Positions 34,351-45,747 of a stretch of 64,000 bases of DNA are shown here, in pieces. This DNA comes from Sebastes aleutianus (lineage: Eukaryota > Chordata > Actinopteri > Perciformes > Sebastidae), in assembly GCA_916700875.1 (NCBI GenBank), contig CAKAKS010000032.1, positions 6,945,001 through 7,009,000 on the forward strand. Direction: 5' to 3'. How positions within the stretch are numbered: the first letter of the stretch is position 1; each line of letters opens with the position of its first letter. The translations under genes and the position numbers were made by a program. A model generated the notes under the pieces. That model had not been told where the DNA came from and did no database searches. It saw only the letters and a list, made by a program, of their open reading frames with translations.

Positions 34351-34566
34351 CAGTGCCGTGAAAAAGTATTTGCCCCCTTCCTGATTTCTTATTTTTTTGC
34401 ATATTTGTCACACTTAAATGTTTCAGATCATCAAACAAATTTTAATATTAGACAACAATAACCCAAGTAAACAAAAAATGCAGTTTTTAAATGATGATTT
34501 CATTTATTAGGGGAAAAAAGATATCCAAACCTACCTGGCCCTATGTGAAAAAGTAATTGCCCCCTA
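34351..34566. repeat. Tc1 left inverted terminal repeat
   Basis: The first roughly 95 bases match the right repeat without difference; the rest differs at about a dozen positions. The inner direct repeat (GTGAAAAAGTAATTGCCCCC) ends about 34564 and overlaps the transposase stop codon. Confidence 0.9.
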
Positions 34567-35591
34567 AACCTGATAACTGGCTGCGCCACCCTTGGCGGCA
34601 ATAACTGCAATCAAGCGTTTGCGATAACTGGCAATGAGTCTTTCACATCGCTGTGGAGGAATTTTGGCCCACTCGTCTTTGCAGAATTCTTTTAATTCAG
34701 CCACACTGGAGGGTTTTCGAGCACGAACGGGCTGTTTAAGGTCATGCCACAGCATCTCAATCGGATTTATGTCCGGACTTTGACTAGGCCACTCCAAAAC
34801 CTTCATTTTGTTTTTTTAAGCCATTCAGAGGTGGACTTGCTGGTGTGTTTCGGATCATTGTCCTGCTGCATAACCCAAGGGCGCTTGAGCTTGAGGTCAC
34901 GAACTGATGGCCGGACATTCTCCTTCAGGATTTTCTGGTAGAGACCAGAATTCATGGTTCCATCAATTATGGCAAGTCGTCCAGGTCCTGAAGCAGCAAA
35001 GCAGCCCCAGACCATCACACTACCACCACCGTGTTTGACCGTTGGTATGATGTTCTTTTTATGAAATGCTGTGTTAGTTTTACGCCAGATGTAACGGGAC
35101 GCACACCTTCCAAAAAGTTCAACTTTTGTCTCATCAGTCCACAGAATATTTCCCCAAAAGTCTTGGGGATCATCAAGATGGTTTTTGGCAAAAGTGAGAC
35201 GAGCCTTTGTGTTCTTTTTAGTCAGCAGTGGTTTTCGCCTTGGACCTCTCCCATGGACGCCATTTTTGCCCGGTCTCTTTCTTACTGTTGAATCGTGAAC
35301 ACTGACCTTAATTGAGGCAAGTGAGGCCTGCAGTTCTTTAGATGTTGTTCTGGGTTCTTTTGTGACCTCCTGGATGAGTCGGCGATGCGCTCTTGGAGTA
35401 ATTCTGGTAGGCCGGCCACTCCTGGGAAGGTTCACCACTGTTCCAAGCTTTCTCCATTTGGGGATAATGGCTCTCACTGTGGTTTGCTGGAGTCCCAAAG
35501 CCTTAGAAATGGCTTTGTAACCCTTTCCAGACTGATAGATGTCAATGACTTTGTTTCTCATCTGTTCTTGAATTTCTTTCGATCGCAGCAT
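34564..35591 (-). pseudogene. Tc1 transposase, one frameshift
   Basis: Tc1 transposases cut and rejoin DNA at TA sites using a DD34E triad. The first 262 codons (35591 to 34803) begin MLRSKEIQEQMR, carry the paired-type DNA-binding region (KAISKALGL, TTVRAII at 26-43), a GRPR-like segment (GRGPRRKP, about 114-121), the first Asp in LWTDETKVELF (residue 153) and the second in QQDNDPKHTSK (residue 244). The frame then ends in WLKKTK-stop at an A-run (34812-34818). The remainder is open in the next frame (34806-34564) with the Glu in SPDINPIEMLWHDLK. One missing base in the A-run accounts for the break, and with it the second Asp and the Glu are separated by exactly 34 residues. Combined length, about 340 residues, is normal for the family. 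Confidence 0.93.
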
Positions 35592-35752
35592 GATGTGCTG
35601 CTTTTTGAGATCTTTTAGCCTACTTCACTTTGTCAGACAGGTTCTATTTAAGTGATTTCTTGATTGAACAGGTCTGGCCTGGGTGTGGCTGGTGAAATTG
35701 AACTCAGCTTTCCAAAACATGTGGTTGATCACAGTTAATTCATGATTTAACA

Positions 35753-35968
35753 AGGGGGGGCAATTACTTTTTCACATAGGGCCAGGTAGGTTTGGATAGC
35801 TTTTTCCCTTAATAAATGAAATCATTATTTTATAACTGCATTTTGTGTTTACTTGGGTTATCTTTGTCTTACATTAAAATTTGTTTGATGATCTGAAACA
35901 TTTAAGTGTGACAAATATGCAAAAAAATAAGAAATCAGGAAGGGGGCAAATACTTTTTCACGGCACTG
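35753..35968. repeat. Tc1 right inverted terminal repeat
   Basis: Mirror of the left repeat, ending CACGGCACTG before the flanking TA. The inner direct repeat is followed inward by a G-run (35754-35760). Confidence 0.9.
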
Positions 35969-35970
35969 TA

Positions 35971-37279
35971 GATCTACAGCATTACATGGAGTGCTTACAG
36001 TGAAAAACATCTGTGCTTTTTTCATTGTTTAGTGCATGTGTTGCAGGTAGAAAAATGCACAAGAAGAGATGGGAGGGGAAAGGAACAAGCTGCCTTTGTT
36101 GCAAACTAATATTTGACACAGATATCTTGAAGATGAGCATTATGGTGGGTTTTCAAGCTTTATGGTAGGTAGTGTGGTTTGGAACTGGCCTCCCCAGTAC
36201 ATAAAGCAATGTAATAACCACACTGATAAGAAATGCAGAGGCAGGGAGATAACGGCACCACAGGCACCGCAGACAGATGTCACAAGAAAGAAGAGTAGAT
36301 TTCATATGTGATCCAGCTTGTAAAGAAGGTCAGATGAAATGCAACGAGTGGAGGAATGGAAAATGATTTTAGTGTTGAGTGTTTATCACATATACTGTAG
36401 TAGGCATACCCAGATGGGGAGAAAATAAATCAGCTTTATTGTGTATGGTCTATAGGCACTTGAACGGAAAGTATTTGCATGAATAATGTTGTAGTTTATG
36501 TATCCACCTGCAAGATATATATTTAGATAATATATATTGTATTGCGAGTGAAGGTCACAGAGACTCGCTCATGCTGCTTGAACTCATATCTTCCAATTCT
36601 AAAATGTGAAATCAGAAGCTTTCTGTGACTGTGGAGACTAAGGGCCCTGTTTTATACCCGGCACAAAGTGGCACACAGCGCAGCACAACTGTCATTGCTA
36701 GTTTTAGACCGAAGCAATTGTCATTTTCACGCACATCACCCATGTTGTGTCAGTAGCAAATGTACTTGTGCCTGGTCTTAAAATGAGGTATGGTCAGGCA
36801 CATTGTTGGAGCATTTCTATCTTGAGGCAGCAGAAAGCAATTGCGCCACTGACCAACAAAAACGTGGTCTAAAGTCAATGGCACAGTATTTTCTTGCTAT
36901 TTACATGGTGAATTATATGAATTATTCTTTTTTTTTTGCATGTCTATTCATTCTTTTTAAACCTGGTATTTCTGCACAGTTGCAGATAAAGATCAGGCTC
37001 CACTGGTATTATTAGTATTATACTATTTGAAGAATTATATTCCAGTGGTGGCTATATAGGAGTGTTTCTGACTTGTGTGATCCAAACATTTCCAATAACT
37101 CCAGAGCGTTGTCAAGTCCAAAAGTCAATTTTTTTTTTTTTAAACTTAGATGTGTTTATTTAATGGAAATATTCTGATTCCATCCATATTTGTTGGCGTT
37201 TAGCCTTTCAAAAATGACATTTTTCACTGCAGAAAATCGCTTGCTTCATTTAAATAGCAATGCAAAAGCCAAGTGCAGG
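35971..37279. other. Noncoding DNA, nothing recognised
   Basis: AT-rich, with T-runs near 36929 and 37130. No supported coding frame. Confidence 0.45.
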
Positions 37280-37400
37280 CGCACCTAACAGTGCTAACAT
37301 TAGCATGCTAACATGTTGTCAATGTTATGGATAACATGCTGACGTTTAGCAGGTATAATATTTACTATGTTCACTGTCTTAGTTTAATGTAATGACATAC
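37280..37400. repeat. Dispersed repeat fragment (GCTAACATTAGCATGCTAAC)
   Basis: GTGCTAACATTAGCATGCTA followed by ACATGCTGACGTTTAGCAGG and TTTACTATGTTCACTGTCTT. I recall this wording from a very common teleost interspersed repeat. It contains the short palindrome TTAGCATGCTAA. Ends approximate. Confidence 0.55.
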
Positions 37401-38542
37401 TGACATTTGTTGACATTACTTTAATTTTGCCGGCATATGACAATTAATGGAGTTGTTGAAAGATTACTTTAAAGAGAAATGTAATGTAATCTGATGGATT
37501 ACACAAATTACCAACACAATAATAAACCATCAGAAGCCATTGCTTCTATTCGTGTAAACATCTTCACCCTTTAAACATATTACTGCGTAATCAATAAGAA
37601 ATCATTAATTTTAAAAATAGCTATATTTTGCAAGTCACTGACAATTTGTCAATTGACAATGAATATTAATAAGGAGCAGGGGGAACTGTTTCTTGCTTGT
37701 TTCTAAAAGTTGGTGCGAGTAATTGAATGTTATAATGGAAACTTTTGGAGAGTTGTTTGTGTTTGGCACAGCAAAGGAAGGATTAACAGGGAAAGGAACA
37801 ACTTGTGACTTTAAAAATGCATTAACACTGCGCTTCCCTCTATTGTTGAATTACATGGTCATGGTTGATTTAATTAAAAACACGAGTTTGTGTGCATGTA
37901 CCTTTGTTTATGTGTGTGTGTGTGTACGGGCACACAATTCATTTGACATACTTGGCTGGTTTTGTTATTCATTGTCATCAACTTCTGTAAAAAAAAAAGA
38001 AAGTCAAATGCTGCTTCCCTCGGAGCTCCTTTGCAGATTATTTATTAAATACCTGAATCAAAACAATGTTTTTCTGTATGATGCACATTTTTGTGTTGAC
38101 GGGGCCATCCTCTGTTGTCTTGGGCTCCTGTAACGGCAAAGAGAGTTCTTCGTTACGCATGGAAAAGTCCAGCTGGATTGTTAAACCTGTATGTTGATCT
38201 AGCACACAGAGGAATAACAGGGTGCAGTGTGTCTGTACGGAGTGGTTAAGGATGTTAGAAGACGTTTGGGTGGAATCTGTAGTGATACATCTTTGTTGAC
38301 TTACAAACAATCAGTCATTTGAAAAGACATTGGAAATCTCTACTGTCTCTAAACAATGTTAGAGACAGTAGTGGTTAAAAAAGACAAACGAGGAGACGAC
38401 GTAAGTGACGTATAATCACCAAAATGTGAATTGAAGCCACTACGAGTAACTTGATTTTGGCGGTCCCTGTGGACAAAAGCAGTAGTGTTTCCGAACACCA
38501 AAGTCCCTTTAGAAAACCTCTAATTGTACTGCTGCTGGGTCT
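37401..38542. other. Noncoding DNA, nothing recognised
   Basis: The 136-codon plus-strand frame at 37723-38133 has no domain and crosses a TG-repeat. No splice-flanked exon seen. Confidence 0.45.
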
Positions 38543-38842
38543 GACAGTCTGCCCCGTGAAGTCCTGGTTCTGGATCTCCCGTGCCTCTCTTCCCTCCAGC
38601 AGGCCCATTAATACAGCCCGGGTCTCGAGCAGCGTGGTGTCTTTTGGCTTCCAGCGGGGACTGTCGGAGTAGCGAGGCGATGCTCTGAGCCTGGCTGGAG
38701 GAGGAGAGCCGCTGCTGCAGGGCCCAGAGCTCCGTCTGCAGGTCTGGGTCTGTCCGTGGAGGGCTGGTCACTGCTGAAGGCCCTGCTGGAGTCTGAGCTG
38801 AAGGAGTTTTCTTCAAGGAGAATAGGTTGGGAACCACTGCTC
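38543..38842 (-). pseudogene. Coding-like relic next to a hAT-type terminus, gene unknown
   Basis: Read on the minus strand, 38840 begins CAGTGGTTCCCAACCT, a sequence I know as the end of hAT elements. It is followed by GC-rich sequence with protein-like character: TDPDLQTELWALQQRLSSSS, then AQSIASLLRQSPLEAKR. The frame then shifts, and in the next frame LLETRAVLMGLLEGREAREI and QNQDFTGQ follow. Both parts look like amphipathic helical or coiled-coil sequence and use C/G-ending codons, unlike the AT-rich surroundings. I cannot identify the parent protein. It may be gene sequence captured by a transposon, part of a transposon-borne protein, or a decayed exon. Confidence 0.35.
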
Positions 38843-39609
38843 TAATGTACTGATTTCAAACCAGTGTCCGCAGCTGGAGCTCGCTGTACTCTGAAACTAT
38901 GGTCTTAAAAAGTTTCTTAAGTAACTTGCTTAATGTTAGCTACAGTGCTAATCATACTGCACTCCACCCTTTCTCATTATGAATTCAGAGACAATTGTAA
39001 AAAACAGCCACAGGCTCTTTGGCAGCAGCCAGAGGTTACATTTTGTTTTTCTGCTGCAGTTTGTAACTTTTGTCCACAGTCTCAGTATGGTTTCCCCAGC
39101 AGCCCCTGTAGGCCTACTGTACAAGTTTCACATTACATTTACACTCCTGTGGACTTACAGTGCTTATTCAACTGAAAGGAAGGCAGCGTGGTTCCATCGC
39201 CTCTTGCTTAAATTCAGCCTCAGGCTCAAAGAATCGCTTTCTGCCTTTTGCTGTACTTCACTGTTGCTCTTCAGGATAAGAGCATCCATCCATGGATATG
39301 TTATTCTTTTCCTTCCTCCTCTGTTTGAAGAGGTGTTTTGAAGCCCAATTTGTGGAGATCTGCCACTAAATCAAAAGCGCCAACAAATCGCTCGTTTTCT
39401 AAACCATGCTGACACCAACCACAAAGAAAGTTCTCCTATGCAGTATGTAGAATAATGCAGTTTACGCTTACTAGTTTAAATAATAGCCACAAGCGGCGAT
39501 TCAGGGATTCAAGCCAACACAGACCGTTAGTAGTTAAAAGCTGCAAGGAGTCTAGACCTTTGACACTTTCCGACACCTGTATTAAAGATAACTAACAGGT
39601 TCTATGATG
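38843..39609. other. Noncoding DNA, nothing recognised
   Basis: A 120-codon plus-strand frame (38979-39341) has no domain and no splice context. Confidence 0.45.
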
Positions 39610-40585
39610 ATTAGACAGACGCTCATTCATTTATGGCAAACCTGTTCTAGGCCACGCCTTTCTTTGGCGCCGTTGCCACCTATTCGTGAATTTCAAAAAC
39701 ATTTTTGGGGACATGTTTCAACAGCTTAGTTAAAAAGTTTGCTGATGTTTGGAAAAATTGTCATTGATTTATGGCCAAATTTGCGCCAGGCCCGTACATG
39801 TGTTGGGAACTGGTGGATTCATGGTTCAACATTGTTATGAAACATATCCTGCGAGTTTTGTTATGATTGGACGAACCATTTCTGATTTATAGTCAGATTT
39901 GTTATGTCACGCATTTATTTAATTTAATTTAATTTTTTTTTTTTTTACATTTTGTAGTGCCCCCTAGAGGTCAATTTGAATGAAGCTTTCAGGGTATTTT
40001 CCAAGTACCTATTTAAACATACAGTATCTTGCAAGTGTCGTGATGTTTTGGGCCCAAACGTTGTGGCGTTAGGTCTATAAATGTGCCACACCCTTATAAA
40101 GTTCATTGGTCAACATCTTCGAAACGCAATGAGATATTAACAAGCTTTTGATAACTTTGGATAAGCTTGGACCAATAATGATCTACAGAATATTTGGTAC
40201 AACTCGGAGCTACAGTTTAGGAGGATTATTCCATGTGTTTTTCAAAGAATTCCAAATGGCTTTAAATCTAGTCAGGCAGACTTGAGTGGTCCCTGAGGCA
40301 AATTTGTAGATTGAATGCAGATGAATGTCTGAAGCAAGATTTCTGTAAATTGGACTTAACGGTATATGACTTCAAAGTTGACCTTTAATTATAGCGCCCC
40401 CATCAGGCGTATTGGGGTCATATTTCTTGAGCAGCACTTGCACACAACTTTCAATCCCTGTTGAACGTTTCATGTGTCTACATGTACCATCTCACAGGAA
40501 TTTTCGCAAATATTTCTGAAGAAAAAATAATAAATCAGCACAAAAACAATAGGGATTCAGCCCTCCGGGCTTGAACCCCTAATTA
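39610..40585 (+). repeat. Dispersed repeat, probably a retroelement 3' region, unclassified
   Basis: Contains landmarks I recall from a widespread teleost family: AGTGCCCCCTAGAGGTCAAT (39957), ATAGCGCCCCCATCAGGCGT (40393) and the closing ACAATAGGGATTCAGCCCTC followed by CGGGCTTGAACCCCTAATTA near 40575. No coding frame remains. I cannot assign a superfamily with confidence; both ends are approximate. Confidence 0.5.
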
Positions 40586-41579
40586 AGGAGACAGATGCTT
40601 TTGTGGAATAACGCAGATTTATGGATTTCATCTCTGTGATTATGCAGCTTTGTGTTTAATTTAGGTACTTTGTCAAAGGGCAAATACTGAGTGATTCCTC
40701 ACAGTAGGAATATGGTGAAGTTGCCATAGTAACGCAAAGTCTGCTCGGGTCAATCTTAATTGCAATCCTCACCGTTCTTTTGTGTTTATTTTAACATATG
40801 GAAAACTAATTGAGAAAAAGTCAAATGATTAACGGCTAGAAATAATTGACAAGATCGAGTATTCAGTGTGTTCCGTCTTCTATTGCACTCTTCTTTTTGT
40901 TCTTAATATTGTTTCTGTTGTTTGAGCAAGAGAAAAGGAACTCCTTTGAGTGTTTGAAATGGCTTTATGTAACTAGGCACAAAGACGAGGGAGAGACATT
41001 TACATGTACATGGTCCCCATCCATTTTCAGTAAATAGTGAGCAGAGCAGCATTCTAGAAATCATAAATTCACTGAAAATGTAAGATCATTGTAGTGATTA
41101 ATACACATCATTTGTAGCTAGATTGTTTGATTGGAGGCGTGTTCAATATTTGTCCCAAAGCAACAGGCCCAGTAATCGCTCAGTGTTCTGGTACGACAAA
41201 GTAAACGTGTATTTTGGTATGAACATCTTTGAACATCATGTTCTTTTGATATAATGATGGCATCCCGAGAAAGCTTTCTGTCTGAACAATCAAAGGCTAA
41301 ATCTGTATTATATTTACACATCCTGCAGTATGTGTGAGAGAGAAGGAGAGAGAAACCAGAATAAGAAAAACACACACCAATTGAAAAAGAGACATCCCGA
41401 GATTAAAGGAGACAGCTGCTCATTCCCATTTCAGGGTCCTCTGAAGGATGCAACGCACAAAGGTGGGTCCCTGAGGGGATCTGAAGGCCCCGCAGAACCT
41501 GCTCCTCCTCGCCAAATAGGAGACTAACTTCACAGAGACCAGAACTACTGGTAGAATTAGGCAGCCCTTGTCAGTATGT
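40586..41579. other. Noncoding DNA, nothing recognised
   Basis: No supported coding frame or repeat. Confidence 0.45.
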
Positions 41580-41845
41580 CCAAAGTTTCCAAGCTTATCA
41601 ACAGACAACCCAATATCACAACCAGGGGATAAGGTGTCAGTGTCATGTTTTGCCTCGTCGACTCGTGAATATTATACGTGTCTATTAAGGTGCAGTACCA
41701 GCAAGGGGCAACAAAACCACCTAGTTAGGTTTAGTAAATATGTCATGGTTAGGCTTAAAATAAGTTTGTAAACTAAGAACAATATGTATGTCGACAACGT
41801 AACTAAAGTACGGAAAACTGGTCACAAATGTAACTAAAAAACTCC
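41580..41845. repeat. Dispersed repeat family B, partial copy
   Basis: GTGTCAGTGTCATGTTTTGC, then GTGCAGTACCAGCAAGGGGC, AACAAAACCACCTAGTTAGG and AAACTAAGAACAATATGTA parallel the copy at 24188-24365. It is followed at once by a family A MITE. Confidence 0.6.
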
Positions 41846-42606
41846 AGCTGTCAAAAAAAAACGCATTAACGCAAATTCATTTTAACGGCACTAATTTCTT
41901 TAACACATTAAAACAACTTACGATTTTTAGCTTGCAGTGGGCTATGTTTTAAAGCTAGTGAATATATTGGCATCACATGAAACCAAAGGGATCCATTGGT
42001 ACCAACCATGTCATACCAGCGGGAGGCTAAATAACGCTCCAAACTTGCACTAAATTTTGGCGAGGGAAAACTGGCATGTCCATTTTCAAAGAGGTTCCCT
42101 GACCTCTGATCTCAAGATATGTGAATGAAAATGGGTTCTATGGGTACCCACGAGTCTCCCCTTTACAGACATACCCACTTTATGATTATCACATGCAGTT
42201 TGGGGCAAGTCATAGTCAAGCCAGCACACTGACACACTGACAGCTGTTGTTGCCTGCTGGGCTGCAGTTTGCCATGTTATGATTCGAGCACATTATTTTT
42301 ATGCTAAATGCAGTACCTGTGAGGGTTTCTGGACAATATTTGTCATTGTTTTGTGTTGTTAATTGATTTCCAATAATAAATATTTACATACATTTGCATA
42401 AAGTAAGCATATTTGTCCACTCCCATGTTGATAAGAGTATTAAATACTTGACAAATTTCCCTTTAAGGTACATTTTGAACAAATAAAAATTGTGCGATTA
42501 ATTTGCGATTAATCATGATTAACTATGGACAATCATGCAATTAATTTGCAATTCATCACAATTAACTTTGGAGAATCATGCGATTAATCGCGATTAAATA
42601 TTTTAA
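41846..42606 (+). mobile_element. hAT-like MITE family A, near full length
   Basis: Starts GCTGTCAAAAAAAAACGCAT and carries the whole family body: GGTACCAACCATGTCATACC, GGGTTCTATGGGTACCCACG, CAGCCCAACAGG on the opposite strand, and TTTAAGGTACATTTTGAACA. Near its right end GATTAATC/GACAATCATGC-type words are duplicated (42497-42590). It stops at ATTAAATATTTTAA without the terminal GATTGACAGCCCTA, so the right terminus is lost. Confidence 0.85.
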
Positions 42607-43626
42607 GAAGCGTCTCTCATATTTTATTCTATGTAACTAACCCTGAGCGTAGCATATTCACACGGATGCATTTGCATTGCAGACAGTACAGACTACATGG
42701 CGTAAAAATTACACGACCAAAGCAAGAACGGCGTTTTTATTTCAGGCTTTTGCCTTGCACATTTGTCGTGTCATTTATACGACTTTCCGCGCGACCGGGT
42801 CTCAACAGAAGTTGATTTCAAATGGCCAACAAAGTCCACGGTGACTGACTTTCCAGAGTGAATTCTGATGTTTGATGAATGACTGTGCAAATAGTGTATG
42901 TACAAAATTATAAATGCATCAATTGAGCCCCAGTGTATCTATTGCAGCCAGTGACAAACATAGCCAAGCTGAAAACCAGAAGAATCAGTGAGTTTTTCCT
43001 GAATTCTATTTGCTTTTTTGTGTGTCATACAATACAACTATTGGAACATTAATACCCGGTAAATACAATATAGCCTTGGAATACATTTGTTACACATGTC
43101 GATGTGGATCTTCTGAATGCTACAGTAAACAACTGACTGGCATGCTATGAATTGTGGGACACTGAGAGTTGCAAAGCATACACTGTATGTATCAAAAAAC
43201 GGTTGTATTTCTCAGCCTGTATTTAGAGGACCCTTTGACATTGGACGGGCTTGGTTGGCCTGGGATGATGTCTTGAGTTTTGGAAGTGGAGTTGAAATTG
43301 GATTTTTGCCTGTTGACAAAAAAATGTTGATTGAAGAACTCAGATACAAATCAATGTACTTTTTTTTCTGGAGCACATGGCCAGTGTCACAGTGAGTCAC
43401 TCCGTGTGTCAGTTCAGTCAAGTTCAACTGTATGTGTGTGTTTGTGTCTGTTTGTGCAGTCCATTTTTCCAGGGAAGGACTGACCAACTCCCAATGTTTG
43501 CTTCCACCACCTGTCACACCAAATGTGCGCCCTCTCTATGAATTATGTCTGCCTAAATGATATTTCACGGTTATATCACGGACTCTGAAGGATGCAAAAA
43601 GTAAAAAAAAGTAATTCTGGTTAACC
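42607..43626. other. Noncoding DNA, nothing recognised
   Basis: No coding frame with support. A 101-codon minus-strand frame near 43.2-43.5 kb has no domain. Confidence 0.45.
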
Positions 43627-44088
43627 TTAAAGCAACAGTTTGAATTTTTTGAAGTGGGGTTGTGTGAGGTACTTATCTATAGTCATTGTATTACGCCCCC
43701 AGTTTGGAGAAGCAGACAGAAGTTACTGCATGGAAGCAAAGCAATGTACTGCTGTGGACGGGGGCAGCAGCAAAATGTATTTTAGACACCTAAGAAAGAC
43801 CCACCTAAAAAAAATCTACATTTTCACTGCTTTACATTGCCGTCAGACAGCCTTTTCCGACGGGATAGGTTAGTTTGTGTTAGTGTGTGACTTTAGTCTT
43901 TTAAAACACCGACAAACTAACCGATCGAGGCAGCGGTAGAAAATTACTGTTTTTGTCAATGGAGTCTGGTGGCTATTCTAAATATAGCTTACACTTAATA
44001 CTGGTATTGCATTTTTTTTTTTTAGATGGGCCTATGCATAAGTATTTCATACAACCCCACTTCAAAACATCCAAACTATCCCTTCAAA
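43627..44088. mobile_element. TTAA-type MITE with roughly 50-bp inverted ends
   Basis: Left end TTAAAGCAACAGTTTG followed by TTTTTTGAAGTGGGGTTGTG; right end on the other strand TTGAAGGGATAGTTTGGATG, then TTTTGAAGTGGGGTTGTATG. The left TTAA is at 43627-43630 and the right flank is TTCAA, probably a mutated TTAA. The interior contains ACGCCCCCAGTTTGGAGAAG and GACGGGGGCAGCAGCAAAA, which I recall from a common teleost family. No transposase. Confidence 0.7.
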
Positions 44089-44433
44089 ATGCTTTAAAAA
44101 ATAATAAAATAATCAGGAGCTTAAATTCATTCTGCTGGGACCAACACAGGGGGAAACCTGCTACATGGCATTTCCTACAGATTAAACTATATACATATTC
44201 CTTCACGCATTGTACATGTTGCATTATTTATGAAGAGCCTGTCAACCATCTGTCTAAGCTACTCTTTGAATTGGTGTTTAAAAAGGAGATAGGAGCTTGT
44301 TTAGGGACCACTGTGGAGCGTGGATCAGATGGGATCTGTTAAGATCACAGCTAATCTGGCTGTATCAGAAAAGCAGGTTTACTGCGGTGCTGGAGTGCTA
44401 CAGAGCTCTGATAGCAGGCATATACCCAAATGC

Positions 44434-44434
<1 letters not shown>

Positions 44435-44464
<30 letters not shown>
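44435..44464. repeat. TG microsatellite, 15 units
   Basis: Uninterrupted TG dinucleotides, visible directly. The reading frames over it give runs of V and C and are artefacts. Confidence 0.95.
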
Positions 44465-44465
<1 letters not shown>

Positions 44466-45189
44466 CTCACACACAGACGAGCCTACACACATAAACAGGC
44501 ACAAACACATTAATGCATATTTGATTAGGCTAATAAACCAAACCAATAAGCAATGGGTTTTTTAGTATCCAGCTGCTGATTTCGTGCCAGGATTTGATAA
44601 AATGACAAATACTCAGTTTCTCCCAGAATTGTATTTTTTATGTAGTGGGAAAATAAAACGTGCAAAGAAAACATGAAGCATGATATCCATGCCAGTCGCA
44701 CATTGCTGAATATTTCTTATGCAGACATACAGTACAGTGCGAACTTACATATGCTTTTGTACGTGCATGCACATAGACTAGATACATGGATATAAATTCT
44801 ATATCACATTTCCGTGCAGTGAAATCAGTTGATTTACTTCTGTCATTGCATTCCTATCTCTACAACCGAGCGTCTTGCAGTGTTGTAGGGAATGTACATC
44901 CTCGTCCCTCCACGACTCTATATTCACCCAGAGGAAATACCATCAGTGCCGTGGGAGCTGACTCAGCTCGAAAACTGTTTCTTTTTCAATGTTCTGTTTT
45001 TTTTTTCTTTTTCTCATTATTCATGATAGCACTGCCAGCGTAGCGATGGGAAATGATGGATCAGAAAAGGGCACCGTGAAGGAGGTGGAGGAGCAAGAAT
45101 GCTAAGAAGATAATAAAATAATATAAAAATAAAGAGAGACACTGTCAAAGACTGAGTGAGATAAGTCTGGAAGAAGGATTAAGAGGAGT

Positions 45190-45215
45190 GGGGGGAGGAG
45201 GGTTTGGGGGGGGGG
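45190..45215 (+). other. Potential G-quadruplex run
   Basis: Reads as a run of six Gs, AGGA, GGG, TTT and a run of ten Gs, which fits the four-tract G3+ pattern with short loops on the plus strand. Prediction from pattern only. Confidence 0.5.
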
Positions 45216-45747
45216 TATTCGAGGGAAAGCAAAAGAGATATGACGTGCCTGAGTCAGCTTCAGAGGACCAGCTAGACCAGATGGGGAGCAGAAAAGAAAT
45301 GGAGATGAAAGAGATCGTCTCTGATACCGATAGACAGAGGAGATGAAAGAAAATTGTGCCTGGCATTTGATAAGCCTCATTTATATCCCTGGCAATTCAG
45401 TCCTACTTTCAGCTCTTCCAATTACGAGAAGGAGTCAACCTGTTACAGGCTTATCGACCGGCTCCACACCTGTCTCGCGGGTCTAAACCCAGTTAAACAC
45501 GAGGGGTTTGTTCTGCAGTGTTTCCCCCCCCCCCAAAAAAAAAACAAGCTGCTCACCTGACAAAACAAGTAGGCTGAAACATCACTCATAAAGCTACCTT
45601 CAGATGATGAGAGATTTGCTCTTCGCTCACCGCGAGGTAGGACACAGAGTATACTGCAGACACTTGCAGAGGCAAAGCGCGGCGCAAGTATACGTCATCA
45701 AAAAGTGGATATGTCACATACAGCTGTTATCTCATTGGTTGTGCTTT

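Larger units (their letters stand above)
34351..35968 (-). mobile_element. Full-length Tc1-like transposon (IR/DR type), 1,618 bp
   Basis: Both ends are complete: CAGTGCCGTGAAAAAGTATT at 34351 and its inverse at 35968, each bordered by a TA dinucleotide (34349-34350 and 35969-35970), the target duplication of Tc1/mariner elements. The inverted repeats are about 215 bp. Each contains the direct-repeat pair typical of the IR/DR group: outer GTGAAAAAGTATTTGCCCCC and inner GTGAAAAAGTAATTGCCCCC. A single transposase gene lies between them on the minus strand and is frameshifted, so this copy is non-autonomous unless supplied with transposase in trans. Confidence 0.95.
44089..45747. other. Noncoding DNA with microsatellite and G-run
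   Basis: Holds a TG microsatellite (44435-44464), T-runs near 45000 and a G-rich block (45190-45215). No coding frame with support. Confidence 0.45.

Noticed and set aside
44786..45043. Possible exon or small protein gene with hydrophobic end
   Set aside because: The hydrophobic tail is encoded by a T-run; no splice sites of quality and no recognisable motif.
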